DNA of 20,364 nt from an uncultured Christensenella sp. (lineage in GTDB: Bacteria; Bacillota; Clostridia; Christensenellales; Borkfalkiaceae). Position 1 is the first letter of the stretch, and the number at the start of each line of letters is the position of its first letter. The notes below the pieces were generated by a model, which was given only the letters and a program-made list of their open reading frames with translations, searched no databases and was not told the DNA's origin. Below are positions 7,449 to 15,205 of the stretch, piece by piece. The stretch lies in the NCBI GenBank assembly GCA_910586035.1, contig CAJUHT010000024.1, forward strand, positions 1 through 20,364. The letters run 5' to 3'. The position numbers and the translations under genes are program-made.

Positions 7449-8228
7449 ATGAGGTTCGGTAATCCCGCTGTAAGAAGAATGGTAAGGCAGTCGGACGGCG
7501 GCGCGCTGTATACCGAGGGGCAGGAGGCAACGTATAGGGGCGTGTATCTCAAAGCCGCGCTTTACGCGGCGCTGACTATAATTACCGCGGTAGGGTGCGA
7601 GTTGGGTTTGTTTAAAGCCATAAGCGACGGCTATATAGCTCAGGCGCTCACGGTAATAGGTATAGCCGCAGGGGTAAGTTTGATACCCTTGCTTATTATA
7701 GCGTTCGTCATAGCTTTTGTGCCGTCTACGGCAAAAGTGCTCGGTTGCATATACGCAATTTTGCAGGGCGGACTGTTGGGGCTCCTATCGCTTTGTTGCG
7801 ATTTGGTTTTTCCGGGAATCGCCTTTGCGGCGTTTTTAGGCACGGCGATAGTCTTTCTTGTGGCGATAGTCGTAAACTCGGTTTTCAAGACGAGAATTTC
7901 CAGCCGCTTTGTGCGCGGACTTATGGTAGCTATGGTCAGCCTGCTCTTCGTTCAGCTCATTATGTGGATAATGTCGCTTTTTAACGTGTTCGATTATACC
8001 GCGTTTATATGGTTACAGTTGGGCATATCCGCGCTCTGCGTAATATGGGCTACCGTAATGCTTTTCTGGGACTTGCAGAATATCGATTATATAGTGCAGT
8101 CGGGGGCGGATAAAAGATACGAGTGGAACGTTGCGTTTTCGCTTGTAACCACGCTTATATATATGTATGTGGAGATACTTGAACTGCTCGTGCGCATTAT
8201 GGCGTTGTTTTCGAGAAATAAAAACTGA
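7449..8228 (+). CDS. Bax inhibitor-1 / YccA-like membrane protein
   Basis: A 259-residue protein with a short cytoplasmic N-terminus (starts MRFGNPAVRR) and seven hydrophobic helices. It ends with a YEW motif followed by a C-terminal helix (YVEILELLVRI). The NPA(V/L)RR start and the YEW-containing end fit the Bax-inhibitor-1-like family (the PF12811 branch), related to E. coli YccA. Some members conduct Ca2+ or bind membrane proteases; the role here is not known. Monocistronic: a promoter at 7388 and a terminator at 8245 bound it. Confidence 0.8.
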   Translation: MRFGNPAVRRMVRQSDGGALYTEGQEATYRGVYLKAALYAALTIITAVGCELGLFKAISDGYIAQALTVIGIAAGVSLIPLLIIAFVIAFVPSTAKVLGCIYAILQGGLLGLLSLCCDLVFPGIAFAAFLGTAIVFLVAIVVNSVFKTRISSRFVRGLMVAMVSLLFVQLIMWIMSLFNVFDYTAFIWLQLGISALCVIWATVMLFWDLQNIDYIVQSGADKRYEWNVAFSLVTTLIYMYVEILELLVRIMALFSRNKN

Positions 8229-8244
8229 ATAATTTATTTGTTAT

Positions 8245-8281
8245 AAACTCCGTCGGAACAGACTTTCCGACGGGGTTTTTT
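8245..8281 (+). terminator. Rho-independent terminator after the BI-1-like gene
   Basis: The stem ccgtcggaa/ttccgacgg is extended by flanking A/C/T-G/T pairs, has the loop cagact and is followed by TTTTTT. Textbook form. Confidence 0.92.
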
Positions 8282-8361
8282 AACGTATTTTAATTGTTGT
8301 GGAATTAGACAAGCAGTAAAAAACATAATCTATAAAACTTGACATAAAGGGGTGCGGAATT

Positions 8362-9066
8362 ATGTTTTTCGACGTTATAGGGCTGTTTCTTTCAAAAATT
8401 TTCTTCTTTACGGGCGTTGTGCGGCAAAAGGGGACCTTCCCCAAACCGCTATCTCCCGAGGATGAAAAAAAATACCTTGCACTCGCCCGCGCAGGCAATA
8501 AAGAAGCCAAGGATATGCTTGTAAAACACAATATGCGGCTTGTGGCGCATATAGTAAAAAAATATTCGGGCGCCGCCGAAACGGACGATTTGCTGTCGGT
8601 TGGCTCTATTGGACTAATCAAGGCTATCAACACCTTTCAGGACGGAAAGGGCACCCAGCTTGCCACTTATACGGCGAGGTGCATAGAAAACGAAATACTT
8701 ATGCTTATACGTTCAAGCAAAAAGCATAAAAATATAATTTCAATTAACGACCCCGTGGGTACGGATAAGGACGGAAACGAGCTTACCGTAATGGATTTGC
8801 TTGCCGAAAAGGAGGAAAACGTATTCTCGCGCGTGGAAAAGTCCATTCAGCGCGAAAAGTTTATAGCGCTGTTAAAGGGCATACTCAATATGCGCGAATA
8901 TACGATAGTATGTATGCGCTACGGTTTGGAGGACGGAGTGCCTATGCCCCAGCGCGAAGTTGCTAAAAAGCTTGGTATTTCCCGCTCTTACGTTTCCCGC
9001 ATAGAAAAGCGCGCAATAGAAAAGTCGCGGCAAAATCTAAACAAGGAAGATTTTTTCACCGATTAA
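8362..9066 (+). CDS. sigK: RNA polymerase sporulation sigma factor SigK (pro-sigma-K)
   Basis: A 234-residue sigma-70 family factor. It starts with a hydrophobic pro-sequence (MFFDVIGLFLSKIFFF) like the segment removed by SpoIVFB, then TFPKPLSPEDEKKYL, which is diagnostic of SigK. Region 2 contains RLVAHIVKKY, DDLLSVGSIGLIKAI and the -10 recognition run ATYTARCIENEILM. Region 4 ends with the helix-turn-helix GISRSYVSRIEKRA. In Bacillus this factor drives late mother-cell genes (spore coat and cortex). The reading frame is intact, not split by a skin-type element. The ribosome site aaagggg precedes ATG 8362. A sequence resembling a sigma-K -10 (CATAATCTA at 8324-8332) lies upstream, but no well-spaced -35 is seen. 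Its presence argues that the host can sporulate. Confidence 0.93.
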   Translation: MFFDVIGLFLSKIFFFTGVVRQKGTFPKPLSPEDEKKYLALARAGNKEAKDMLVKHNMRLVAHIVKKYSGAAETDDLLSVGSIGLIKAINTFQDGKGTQLATYTARCIENEILMLIRSSKKHKNIISINDPVGTDKDGNELTVMDLLAEKEENVFSRVEKSIQREKFIALLKGILNMREYTIVCMRYGLEDGVPMPQREVAKKLGISRSYVSRIEKRAIEKSRQNLNKEDFFTD

Positions 9067-9076
9067 GCTTAAATAT

Positions 9077-9105
9077 TTGCAAAAATTCCGCAACGTTGCT
9101 ATAAT
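9077..9105 (+). promoter_or_regulatory. Sigma-A promoter of tyrS
   Basis: TTGCAA (9077-9082), a 17-bp spacer and TATAAT (9100-9105). The leader to ATG 9137 is only about 25 bases, too short for a T-box. Confidence 0.75.
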
Positions 9106-9136
9106 TGATTGAAAATAAGCGGTTAAAGGTAACGGT

Positions 9137-10324
9137 ATGGGAATTTACGAGGAATTGAGAGAGCGCGGTCTTATAGCGCAGGTTACGGATGAAAAGGAAA
9201 TAAGGGAGCTGATTAACGGCGGCGGCGCGCGCTTTTATATAGGCTTTGACCCTACGGCGGACAGCTTGCACGTGGGGCACTTTATGGCTCTGTGCCTTAT
9301 GAAAAGGTTGCAGCTCGCGGGCAACAAACCCGTCGTTCTTATAGGCGGCGGCACGGGCTACGTGGGCGACCCCTCGGGCAGAACGGACTTGCGCTCGGTA
9401 CTCACGCCTGAAATTATAGAGCACAACTGCGCTTGCTTTAAAAAGCAAATGGAGCGCTTTATACAGTTCGGCGAAGGCAAGGCTATTATGGTAAACAATG
9501 CCGAATGGCTGTTAAAGCTCAACTATATAGAGCTTCTGCGCGAGGTGGGCGCGTGCTTTACCGTAAACAATATGCTAAGAGCCGAGTGCTATAAACAGCG
9601 TATGGAAAAGGGGCTGAGCTTTCTCGAATTTAACTATATGATAATGCAGTCGTACGACTTTTATCACCTGCATCAGGCATACGGTTGCAATATGCAGTTC
9701 GGCGGCGACGACCAGTGGAGCAATATGCTCGGAGGTACGGAACTTATCCGTAAAAAGACGGGTAAAGACGCCTACGCAATGACTATAACCCTGCTTTTAA
9801 ACAGCGAGGGCAAAAAGATGGGCAAGACGGCAAAGGGCGCCGTTTGGCTTGACGAGAATAAAACTTCGCCGTACGATTTTTATCAGTATTGGCGCAACGT
9901 CGACGACGCCGACGTTATGAAGTGTATAAAGATGCTCACCTTTATTCCTATGGAGGAAATAAGGGAAATGGATAAGTGGGACGCAAGCCGTATAAACGAG
10001 AAAAAGGAAATTCTCGCGTTTGAGCTTACCAAATTGGTGCACGGCGAGGAAAAGGCGCAAAACGCAATGGCGCAGGCAAAGGCGGCGTTTGGCGGCTCTG
10101 CCGAAAATCTGCCTCAAAAGGACGTTAAGGTTGAAACGGCTACAATTATTCCCGTACTTGTAGCGGCGGGCATATGCGCAAGTAACGGCGAAGCGCGCCG
10201 CCTTATCCAGCAGGGCGGGGTAACGTTAAACGAAAGCAAAGTTACCGATATAAACGCGCCCGTCAAAAACGGGGACGTCGTTCACAAGGGCAAAAAAGTA
10301 CACGTTAAAATAAATCTATTATAA
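9137..10324 (+). CDS. tyrS: Tyrosyl-tRNA synthetase
   Basis: A 395-residue class I aminoacyl-tRNA synthetase that charges tRNA-Tyr. The FDPTADSLHVGH segment carries the HIGH-type motif (His45-Val-Gly-His48), and KMGKT (about 227-231) is the KMSKS-type loop. The tyrosine-binding region QSYDFYHL and the GGDDQWSN motif are present. The last ~65 residues form an S4-type RNA-binding domain (ARRLIQQGGVTLNESKV). Length fits the family. The ribosome site aaaggt precedes ATG 9137. It has its own promoter, but the leader is too short for the T-box that often regulates tyrS in Firmicutes. The YigZ-family gene follows after a single base, so the two are likely one operon. Confidence 0.97.
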   Translation: MGIYEELRERGLIAQVTDEKEIRELINGGGARFYIGFDPTADSLHVGHFMALCLMKRLQLAGNKPVVLIGGGTGYVGDPSGRTDLRSVLTPEIIEHNCACFKKQMERFIQFGEGKAIMVNNAEWLLKLNYIELLREVGACFTVNNMLRAECYKQRMEKGLSFLEFNYMIMQSYDFYHLHQAYGCNMQFGGDDQWSNMLGGTELIRKKTGKDAYAMTITLLLNSEGKKMGKTAKGAVWLDENKTSPYDFYQYWRNVDDADVMKCIKMLTFIPMEEIREMDKWDASRINEKKEILAFELTKLVHGEEKAQNAMAQAKAAFGGSAENLPQKDVKVETATIIPVLVAAGICASNGEARRLIQQGGVTLNESKVTDINAPVKNGDVVHKGKKVHVKINLL

Positions 10325-10325
10325 A

Positions 10326-10958
10326 ATGGCGGAAAAATATTTGTCCGTACACGGCGAAACGCTTACGGAAAAGATAATCGAAAAATCGCGTTTTATAACC
10401 GTAAGCAGGCACGTGCGGGGCGAGGAAGAGGCTAAGGCGTTTATAAGCGAAATAGCAAAGCGGCGCGCCGACGCAACGCACAACTGCTATGCCTATATCT
10501 GCGACAGCCTCGGTAACAATCTGCGCTTTTCAGACGACGGAGAGCCGCAGGGTACCGCGGGTATGCCTATGCTCGAAGTGCTAAAAAATAACCGTCTATG
10601 CGAAACGGCGGTGGTGGTAACCCGATACTTCGGCGGCATAAAGCTGGGCGCGGGCGGGCTGTTAAGGGCTTATTCGGGGTGCGTTGCCGAAAATATCGCC
10701 GCCGCGCGCAAAGTAGAGTACGAGCTGTGCGCTGAAAGCGTTTATGAGGTGGACTATTCCGACAATTCCGCCGCCTGCAACTTTTTCGCGGGCAACGATT
10801 GCACGGTAATTTCTACGGACTATGCAGATAGAGTAATTTTTTGCGTGGCGGTGCGCGCCGCGAACGAAAAAGATTTCAACGCCGCGTTAAACGACCATAT
10901 GTGCGGCAGGGTCAAAATAAAAAAAATAAAGGAATACTTTTTTCCGTTTCCTTTATAA
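10326..10958 (+). CDS. YigZ/YvyE family protein (IMPACT N-terminal domain)
   Basis: A 210-residue UPF0029/IMPACT-family protein. Conserved stretches are EKSRFITV, DATHNCYAYI, the signature FSDDGEPQGTAGMPML and VVVTRYFGGIKLGAGGLLRAY. The C-terminal ~75 residues form a small ferredoxin-like domain of the type found in YigZ. Relatives of the eukaryotic IMPACT domain influence translation through Gcn1/Gcn2; the bacterial role is unclear. It starts one base after the tyrS stop and must depend on tyrS transcription. Length is normal for the family. Confidence 0.93.
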   Translation: MAEKYLSVHGETLTEKIIEKSRFITVSRHVRGEEEAKAFISEIAKRRADATHNCYAYICDSLGNNLRFSDDGEPQGTAGMPMLEVLKNNRLCETAVVVTRYFGGIKLGAGGLLRAYSGCVAENIAAARKVEYELCAESVYEVDYSDNSAACNFFAGNDCTVISTDYADRVIFCVAVRAANEKDFNAALNDHMCGRVKIKKIKEYFFPFPL

Positions 10959-10978
10959 CTAATAAACTTTGTAAGTAA

Positions 10979-11014
10979 AAAACGGTGCCGACTTTTTAAG
11001 TCCGCACCGTTTAC
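10979..11014. terminator. Bidirectional terminator between convergent genes
   Basis: The stem aacggtgccgactt pairs with aagtccgcaccgtt (one mismatch) with A-rich sequence before it and T-rich sequence after. It serves the YigZ-family gene from the left and the lipase-like gene from the right. Confidence 0.85.
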
Positions 11015-11016
11015 TT

Positions 11017-11799
11017 TTAAAAACCCATTTTCGCCAATTCTTCGCACAGTTGCGTGTAAAAGGCGTAAATTTTCTCTTTTTTCTTTTTGCTTGCCGCAAA
11101 GCCGACAATCTGAATGTGCGAAACCGAGCCGTCTATATCGCCCTTATAGTTGCCGAAAACTGAGGAGGACGGTGAAACAAGCCCGTCGGAAGCTTCTTTT
11201 TCGTAGTGTTTGGAAAACATTAACGGCACGCCCATAATAAAATCGTCCCTGCTCTTATTCAGGGTTGCCGAGTAACTTTGGCAATAAATGTCGGAGGGGA
11301 CTTCCAATTGCGGCGCTTCGTTTCCGTTTACCGCCTGTAACTGCTTGCACACTTCCAGAGAGTTGGGCTTTTTATCACCGAAAAGCCTGTACCAGAAGTT
11401 TACCCAAAACGCTATGTTTTTGGTCAGAAATTTGGGCATTTTCAATAATCTTGTGGCAATTTGCGAACCTTTATGCGGCGTGCAAAGGGTGGTGAGCGAA
11501 GCTACGCGTTCAGCCATATTCAGGCGGCAAATCATATACTTGCTGTCAAGCCCGCCCTTTGAATGTGCTATTATATTTACCTTCGAGGCGTTTTCGGCTT
11601 CGAGAATTTTTAATATATTTTCTTTAAGCTGTTCGGCATTGTTTTCAATAGTGCCAAAGCCGTCTATTTTAGCCGTGTATACTTTAAAGCCCTGTTCTTT
11701 CAGTTTTTTTTCGATACGCCCGAACGCCCTTAAAAATTTAAAATCTTTAATTACTATTCCGTGTACCAAAATAAACGGATAACGACTTTCCATAAACAT
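11017..11799 (-). CDS. Lipase/esterase-like alpha/beta hydrolase
   Basis: A 260-residue alpha/beta hydrolase, probably cytoplasmic because no signal peptide is seen. The oxyanion strand FILVHG (about 9-14) and the nucleophile elbow AHSKGG (Ser80) match the LipA/EstA-type triacylglycerol lipase branch. A likely acid residue lies in EASDGLVS and the catalytic His in GSVSHIQIVGF near the C-terminus, so the triad looks complete. Two close ATGs exist (11799 and 11793); a gggatg-type ribosome site fits the second. Substrate unknown. Monocistronic, with its own promoter (11823-11851) and terminator. Confidence 0.82.
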   Translation of the reverse strand: MFMESRYPFILVHGIVIKDFKFLRAFGRIEKKLKEQGFKVYTAKIDGFGTIENNAEQLKENILKILEAENASKVNIIAHSKGGLDSKYMICRLNMAERVASLTTLCTPHKGSQIATRLLKMPKFLTKNIAFWVNFWYRLFGDKKPNSLEVCKQLQAVNGNEAPQLEVPSDIYCQSYSATLNKSRDDFIMGVPLMFSKHYEKEASDGLVSPSSSVFGNYKGDIDGSVSHIQIVGFAASKKKKEKIYAFYTQLCEELAKMGF

Positions 11800-11822
11800 C
11801 CCTATAAAGTAAGTATAACCGA

Positions 11823-11851
11823 ATTATACGCTTTTTCTTTAAATATTGCAA
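11823..11851 (-). promoter_or_regulatory. Promoter of the lipase-like gene
   Basis: On the minus strand, TTGCAA (11851-11846), a 17-bp spacer and TATAAT (11828-11823), ending 24 bases before the first ATG. Confidence 0.75.
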
Positions 11852-11901
11852 GAAAAAACATCCGGTTACATAATCTGTAATTTTCGTTACGCAAACTGAT
11901 G

Positions 11902-11929
11902 TTGACAACTTCAATACCTATGTTATCCT
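11902..11929 (+). promoter_or_regulatory. Promoter of the CotH-like gene
   Basis: TTGACA (11902-11907), a 16-bp spacer and TATCCT (11924-11929). It is divergent from the lipase promoter, about 50 bp away. Confidence 0.6.
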
Positions 11930-11975
11930 AAAACCAAAGGATAAAACCGCCAAAGAGCAAATATGGCGGACGGGG

Positions 11976-13919
11976 GTGCGAAAGTTGAAAAAAACTCATA
12001 TACTTGGCGCTGTAATTACGGCGGGCGCAATTTTTTGCGCGGGGATAACTGCGTGCACGCAAAAGCCTGTGGCGGATACGGTATATAATCTTTATTGCGC
12101 CGAATACCAAAGGCTTGCGGGTTCGACTGACGGCGCGGCTACCAACGCCGAATGGAACAAAATTTTAAAGGACAACGCCTGCGCGGCGAGTAAGGGCGGC
12201 GCGAATATTTCTGCGGTCAAAATTCAATGCGGAAACGTTTTGCTGACTTATGCGGACGGCGCGGCGTTTTGCGTTTCAGGCGTTCAGGACGGGCTTGGGC
12301 ACGATTGGGGCGCGGGAGAAACTACGGCGGCTACTTGCGTAAATCAGGGGCGGACGGAATACTCCTGCAACATTTGCGCCGCAACCAAAACGGAATACAC
12401 GCCCGTTGACATCAACGCTCACAGCTATCAAGTTACTTCCGCGGCAAGCGGGCAGGCGCACGGCGAAGAGTGCAAATTTTGCGGCGATACAAGGGAAAGC
12501 GCGCATATTTTCGGCACGTGGTCAGACAGGGGCGAAGTAAACGACGGCAAAAAACTCGCAGGTAAAATCACGACGAGGGAGTGCCCCGACTGCGGGTATA
12601 CGCAGTTGAAAGCCGCGGCGGTTAAAGGTTACAAATTTTTGCGGTGGAGTAGCGGCGAAACTGCCGACACGGTGGGGTGTCAAACGGTGGACGAAGCCGA
12701 AAAGCAGTATGCATACTTTGCCAAGGACGTGCAGATACAAAAATTAAACGTGCCCGTATTCGATATTACCACAAAAGATTTTGCCGGTATTCCCGACAAG
12801 GAAAATTACGTTGACTGCAACGTTTCACTTGTAAACGCCGAGGAAAAATATTGTCTTGAAAATCTCGACGCGGGCATAAGGCTTCGAGGAAATTCAACTA
12901 TGCGCTATCCCAAAAAGCCATATCGCATAAAATTCGGTAAAAAGCAGGGGCTTTTCGGGTACCCCAAAAATAAAAGCTGGGTGCTTCTTGCACTGTATCA
13001 GGACTTTTCCAATATAAAGGACTTTGCGGCTTTTACCGTTGCAAACGCATTTAAAGGGGTAGGCGCGGGTAATTCTATGTTTGTGCCCAACGCGCGGCAC
13101 GTTGAATTGTATCTGAACGGAGAGTATCAGGGGCTGTATCTTCTGTGCGACCAGGTGCAGGAGAACAGCGGCAGGGTTGACGTGGAAGAGGAGTTTGACC
13201 AGACGGCGACGGAAGTTCCCTTCCTTGTGGAAATGGACGATTACGCTCCTTACGAAGGCGTGGAAAATACCGATTGGTTCGGAATTACGCACCCCGTAAT
13301 AAACAACTATTTCAACGTGAAATATCCCGAAGCCGACCAACGCTTTTCCCAATCGCAATTCGACTATATCAAAAATTATATAACTACTGTCGACGGACTT
13401 TGCCGCAACCCGAACGTTACAATGGCGCAGTTTGAGGAGTATGTGGACTTGGCTTCGTTTATAGATTATTTCCTCACGCAGGAGCTTATGGGACAGCAGG
13501 AAATAAATAAGAAGTCGGTTTATATGTCCAAAAAGACGGGCGGCAAACTTGTTATGGGACCTGTTTGGGACTTCGATTGGGCGGCGGGAGGACCTATGAA
13601 GGGCAACGGAGCCCAACACGAGCCTAACAGACAAATTTATTCAAGCAACAATTGGTTTGGCTGTATGCTTAAAGTTAAGTGGTTTAAGCAGGAGGTGCTA
13701 AACCGATTAGAACAGGCAAAGGGCGTTTTAAACGCTACGCTGGACAGTTTTGCCGCCTATAAAGCGGCTATAACCGCCGTGTCGGAGCGCAACGCGGCAA
13801 TGTGGGATTTCGATACCGACAATTCGCTTCCTTCGTTTTCGGAATATTACGATACGGTTATAAGTTATATACGCAGCAGAATAGACTTAATACCCATATT
13901 TTTATCATATATAAACTAA
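11976..13919 (+). CDS. CotH-kinase-like surface lipoprotein
   Basis: About 644-647 residues. The start is GTG 11976 or, more likely, TTG 11985, which has ggggg at good spacing. A lipoprotein signal peptide ends in ITAC, so the mature protein should be lipid-anchored outside the membrane. Next comes a Cys/His-rich region (about 95-220) with repeated CxxC pairs (CNIC, CKFC, CPDC) and HSYQV/HIFGTW stretches, like small metal- or disulfide-bound repeats on Clostridia surface proteins. The C-terminal ~380 residues are a CotH domain: GIRLRGNSTMRYPKKPYRIKF, WVLLALYQD, HVELYLNGEYQGLYLL and GPVWDFDWA. CotH in Bacillus is a spore-coat protein kinase with an atypical fold. An exported version with an N-terminal repeat region may modify surface proteins; that is inference. 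A strong hairpin follows. Confidence 0.88.
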   Translation: MRKLKKTHILGAVITAGAIFCAGITACTQKPVADTVYNLYCAEYQRLAGSTDGAATNAEWNKILKDNACAASKGGANISAVKIQCGNVLLTYADGAAFCVSGVQDGLGHDWGAGETTAATCVNQGRTEYSCNICAATKTEYTPVDINAHSYQVTSAASGQAHGEECKFCGDTRESAHIFGTWSDRGEVNDGKKLAGKITTRECPDCGYTQLKAAAVKGYKFLRWSSGETADTVGCQTVDEAEKQYAYFAKDVQIQKLNVPVFDITTKDFAGIPDKENYVDCNVSLVNAEEKYCLENLDAGIRLRGNSTMRYPKKPYRIKFGKKQGLFGYPKNKSWVLLALYQDFSNIKDFAAFTVANAFKGVGAGNSMFVPNARHVELYLNGEYQGLYLLCDQVQENSGRVDVEEEFDQTATEVPFLVEMDDYAPYEGVENTDWFGITHPVINNYFNVKYPEADQRFSQSQFDYIKNYITTVDGLCRNPNVTMAQFEEYVDLASFIDYFLTQELMGQQEINKKSVYMSKKTGGKLVMGPVWDFDWAAGGPMKGNGAQHEPNRQIYSSNNWFGCMLKVKWFKQEVLNRLEQAKGVLNATLDSFAAYKAAITAVSERNAAMWDFDTDNSLPSFSEYYDTVISYIRSRIDLIPIFLSYIN

Positions 13920-13929
13920 AAAATTTAAA

Positions 13930-13958
13930 GGCGGCGGACGTTAGCAACGTCCGCCGCC
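13930..13958. terminator. Very stable hairpin after the CotH-like gene
   Basis: A perfect 13-bp GC-rich stem (ggcggcggacgtt/aacgtccgccgcc) with a three-base loop, 10 bases past the stop. It lacks a plus-strand T-run; the A/T-rich run is on the other side, so as a classical terminator it would act better on the minus strand. Confidence 0.65.
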
Positions 13959-14061
13959 AACTGTTTGATAATGTGGCTGTCCTTTATCTTAAAGTAAAAA
14001 GCGCGTCTGACTGTCGATTACTTATGTGGCGCCAATTTTTCGGATAAGCCCTACGGACATA

Positions 14062-14367
14062 TTAAATGTATCCGCTTTTCAATAAAAACGTAGTCAATTT
14101 TGTCAAAGTATATGAACCGTTTGTGCTTTCCATATAGTTATTCAAAACTTTTTTCGTCGTTAGTAGTTTTAAAACAGCAGTAAAAAATTTGTCAGGAATT
14201 AAAACCGCTAACCAATGCCGGACGCAAACGTGTATTTTGCCGTCCTTGATTTCTATTTGCAGTTTCAATTTGCATTTCGGGCAATATATTTCTACATTCG
14301 AGCCGTCACCAGCCTTTAGCAATTTATACCCGCAGTCGGGACATACAACGTAATTTGTCATAGACAT
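14062..14367 (-). CDS. Zinc-ribbon protein, second gene of a TetR-regulated operon
   Basis: 101 residues. The N-terminal half has two CxxC pairs (CPDCGYKLL and CPKCKLKL, about 17 residues apart) typical of a zinc ribbon like those in Com-type translation regulators. The C-terminal half (about 45-101) is basic/hydrophobic and I do not recognise it. The ATG at 14367 overlaps the end of the upstream membrane-protein gene by 10 bases, which suggests translational coupling. The two genes share the operator-flanked promoter at 15112-15140. Function unknown; the ribbon could bind nucleic acid or a partner protein. Confidence 0.72.
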   Translation of the reverse strand: MSMTNYVVCPDCGYKLLKAGDGSNVEIYCPKCKLKLQIEIKDGKIHVCVRHWLAVLIPDKFFTAVLKLLTTKKVLNNYMESTNGSYTLTKLTTFLLKSGYI

Positions 14368-15077
14368 TGTTCCTTTTCTTTTTTTTCGATATATGGTTGA
14401 TAATGATTATAGCGAATAGAAAAAATTAGAAACATTATAAATGTAATAAATAATGCTATACTTTGTTGCCCCCAAGCGAAAATACCATTTACAACTTTAT
14501 TTTCAGGTAAAATTTTTGATAAGCCGATTAACACAAGCATTATCAATAACGGATTGAAAATCGATAACCACTTTTTATTGTTAAATTTTCCGCGAATGCT
14601 TACTACGAACAAATAGATAGATAAAATAGCAAAGGCAACAGCAGCCAATGATGCGACAGCAATAAAAACAAAAAATAGTTGTTCCGCAATTATCTTTGCC
14701 TCCAACACTTGTAAATTATAAAGTTTATTATAAATGTAAGCGGTCATAGCAAAAACGCAATGATATAAAGTGCCGACCGAAATGAAAACAAAAGCACATA
14801 TAATAAACAATTTTGAGTATTTACATTTTTTTACAATCATTTCTCGATATATAGCATAAAAGCCACAAAACATTAGTAGTAAGGCAATTACTCCAAATAA
14901 TCCGCCAATGATAAATCTATTTAGACTTGAATTTGCCCAATCTTCTGAAAATGGCGGAAATATAATTGAGTTTCCAAATTCTTTTGACGGCGCGAAACAG
15001 CCTAAAAGCATATCACCTGTAAAACATAAAACCGAGCCTATAATGCCAACCATAAATAATTTTTTGTTTAAGTTCAT
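14358..15077 (-). CDS. Polytopic membrane protein, TetR-regulated (DUF6796-like)
   Basis: I chose ATG 15077 over the in-frame TTG 15089, because the promoter predicts a transcript start near 15105, leaving the TTG only about 16 bases of leader with no ribosome site; the site before 15077 is also weak. The 239-residue product has six or seven hydrophobic helices, a GDMLLGCF segment in the first helix and a charged C-terminus (IEKKEKEQ). It resembles an uncharacterised Firmicutes membrane family (DUF6796-like, recalled, not searched). Divergent from a TetR gene, with a perfect palindrome over its start site, so it is probably induced when the TetR ligand appears. Transport or membrane stress response is possible but unproven. 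Confidence 0.75.
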   Translation of the reverse strand: MNLNKKLFMVGIIGSVLCFTGDMLLGCFAPSKEFGNSIIFPPFSEDWANSSLNRFIIGGLFGVIALLLMFCGFYAIYREMIVKKCKYSKLFIICAFVFISVGTLYHCVFAMTAYIYNKLYNLQVLEAKIIAEQLFFVFIAVASLAAVAFAILSIYLFVVSIRGKFNNKKWLSIFNPLLIMLVLIGLSKILPENKVVNGIFAWGQQSIALFITFIMFLIFSIRYNHYQPYIEKKEKEQCL

Positions 15078-15090
15078 AAATATTCCCAAC

Positions 15091-15106
15091 CTGAAATATA
15101 TTTCAA
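15091..15106. promoter_or_regulatory. TetR-type operator, copy 1
   Basis: TGAAATATATTTCA (15092-15105) is a perfect palindrome. It covers the predicted transcription start of the minus-strand operon, downstream of its -10, a repressor position. Confidence 0.85.
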
Positions 15107-15111
15107 GTTAA

Positions 15112-15140
15112 ATTATATATTATTTTGATTATAAAGTCAA
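15112..15140 (-). promoter_or_regulatory. Sigma-A promoter of the membrane/zinc-ribbon operon
   Basis: On the minus strand, TTGACT (15140-15135), a 17-bp spacer and TATAAT (15117-15112). It is bracketed by the two palindromes. Confidence 0.88.
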
Positions 15141-15146
15141 CGCATT

Positions 15147-15162
15147 CTGAAATATATTTCAG
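15147..15162. promoter_or_regulatory. TetR-type operator, copy 2
   Basis: CTGAAATATATTTCAG is a perfect 16-bp palindrome with the same 14-bp core as copy 1, 56 bp away centre to centre. It lies just upstream of both divergent -35 boxes. Confidence 0.85.
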
Positions 15163-15167
15163 ATTAG

Positions 15168-15196
15168 TGTACAAATCAAAAATTTTGTGATATAAT
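15168..15196 (+). promoter_or_regulatory. Promoter of the TetR gene
   Basis: TGTACA (15168-15173), a 17-bp spacer and TATAAT (15191-15196). The predicted start near 15203-15204 leaves almost no leader before ATG 15206. Confidence 0.7.
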
Positions 15197-15205
15197 GCAC
15201 TTATT

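Noticed and set aside
8335..8362. TTGACA near 8340 as a sigK promoter
   Set aside because: It is too close to the ATG at 8362 to leave room for a -10 element and a transcript start.
11288..11782. A 164-codon plus-strand frame
   Set aside because: It is antisense to the lipase-like gene, whose catalytic motifs are on the minus strand.
12894..13634. A 246-codon minus-strand frame
   Set aside because: It mirrors the CotH domain; the plus strand carries the recognised motifs.
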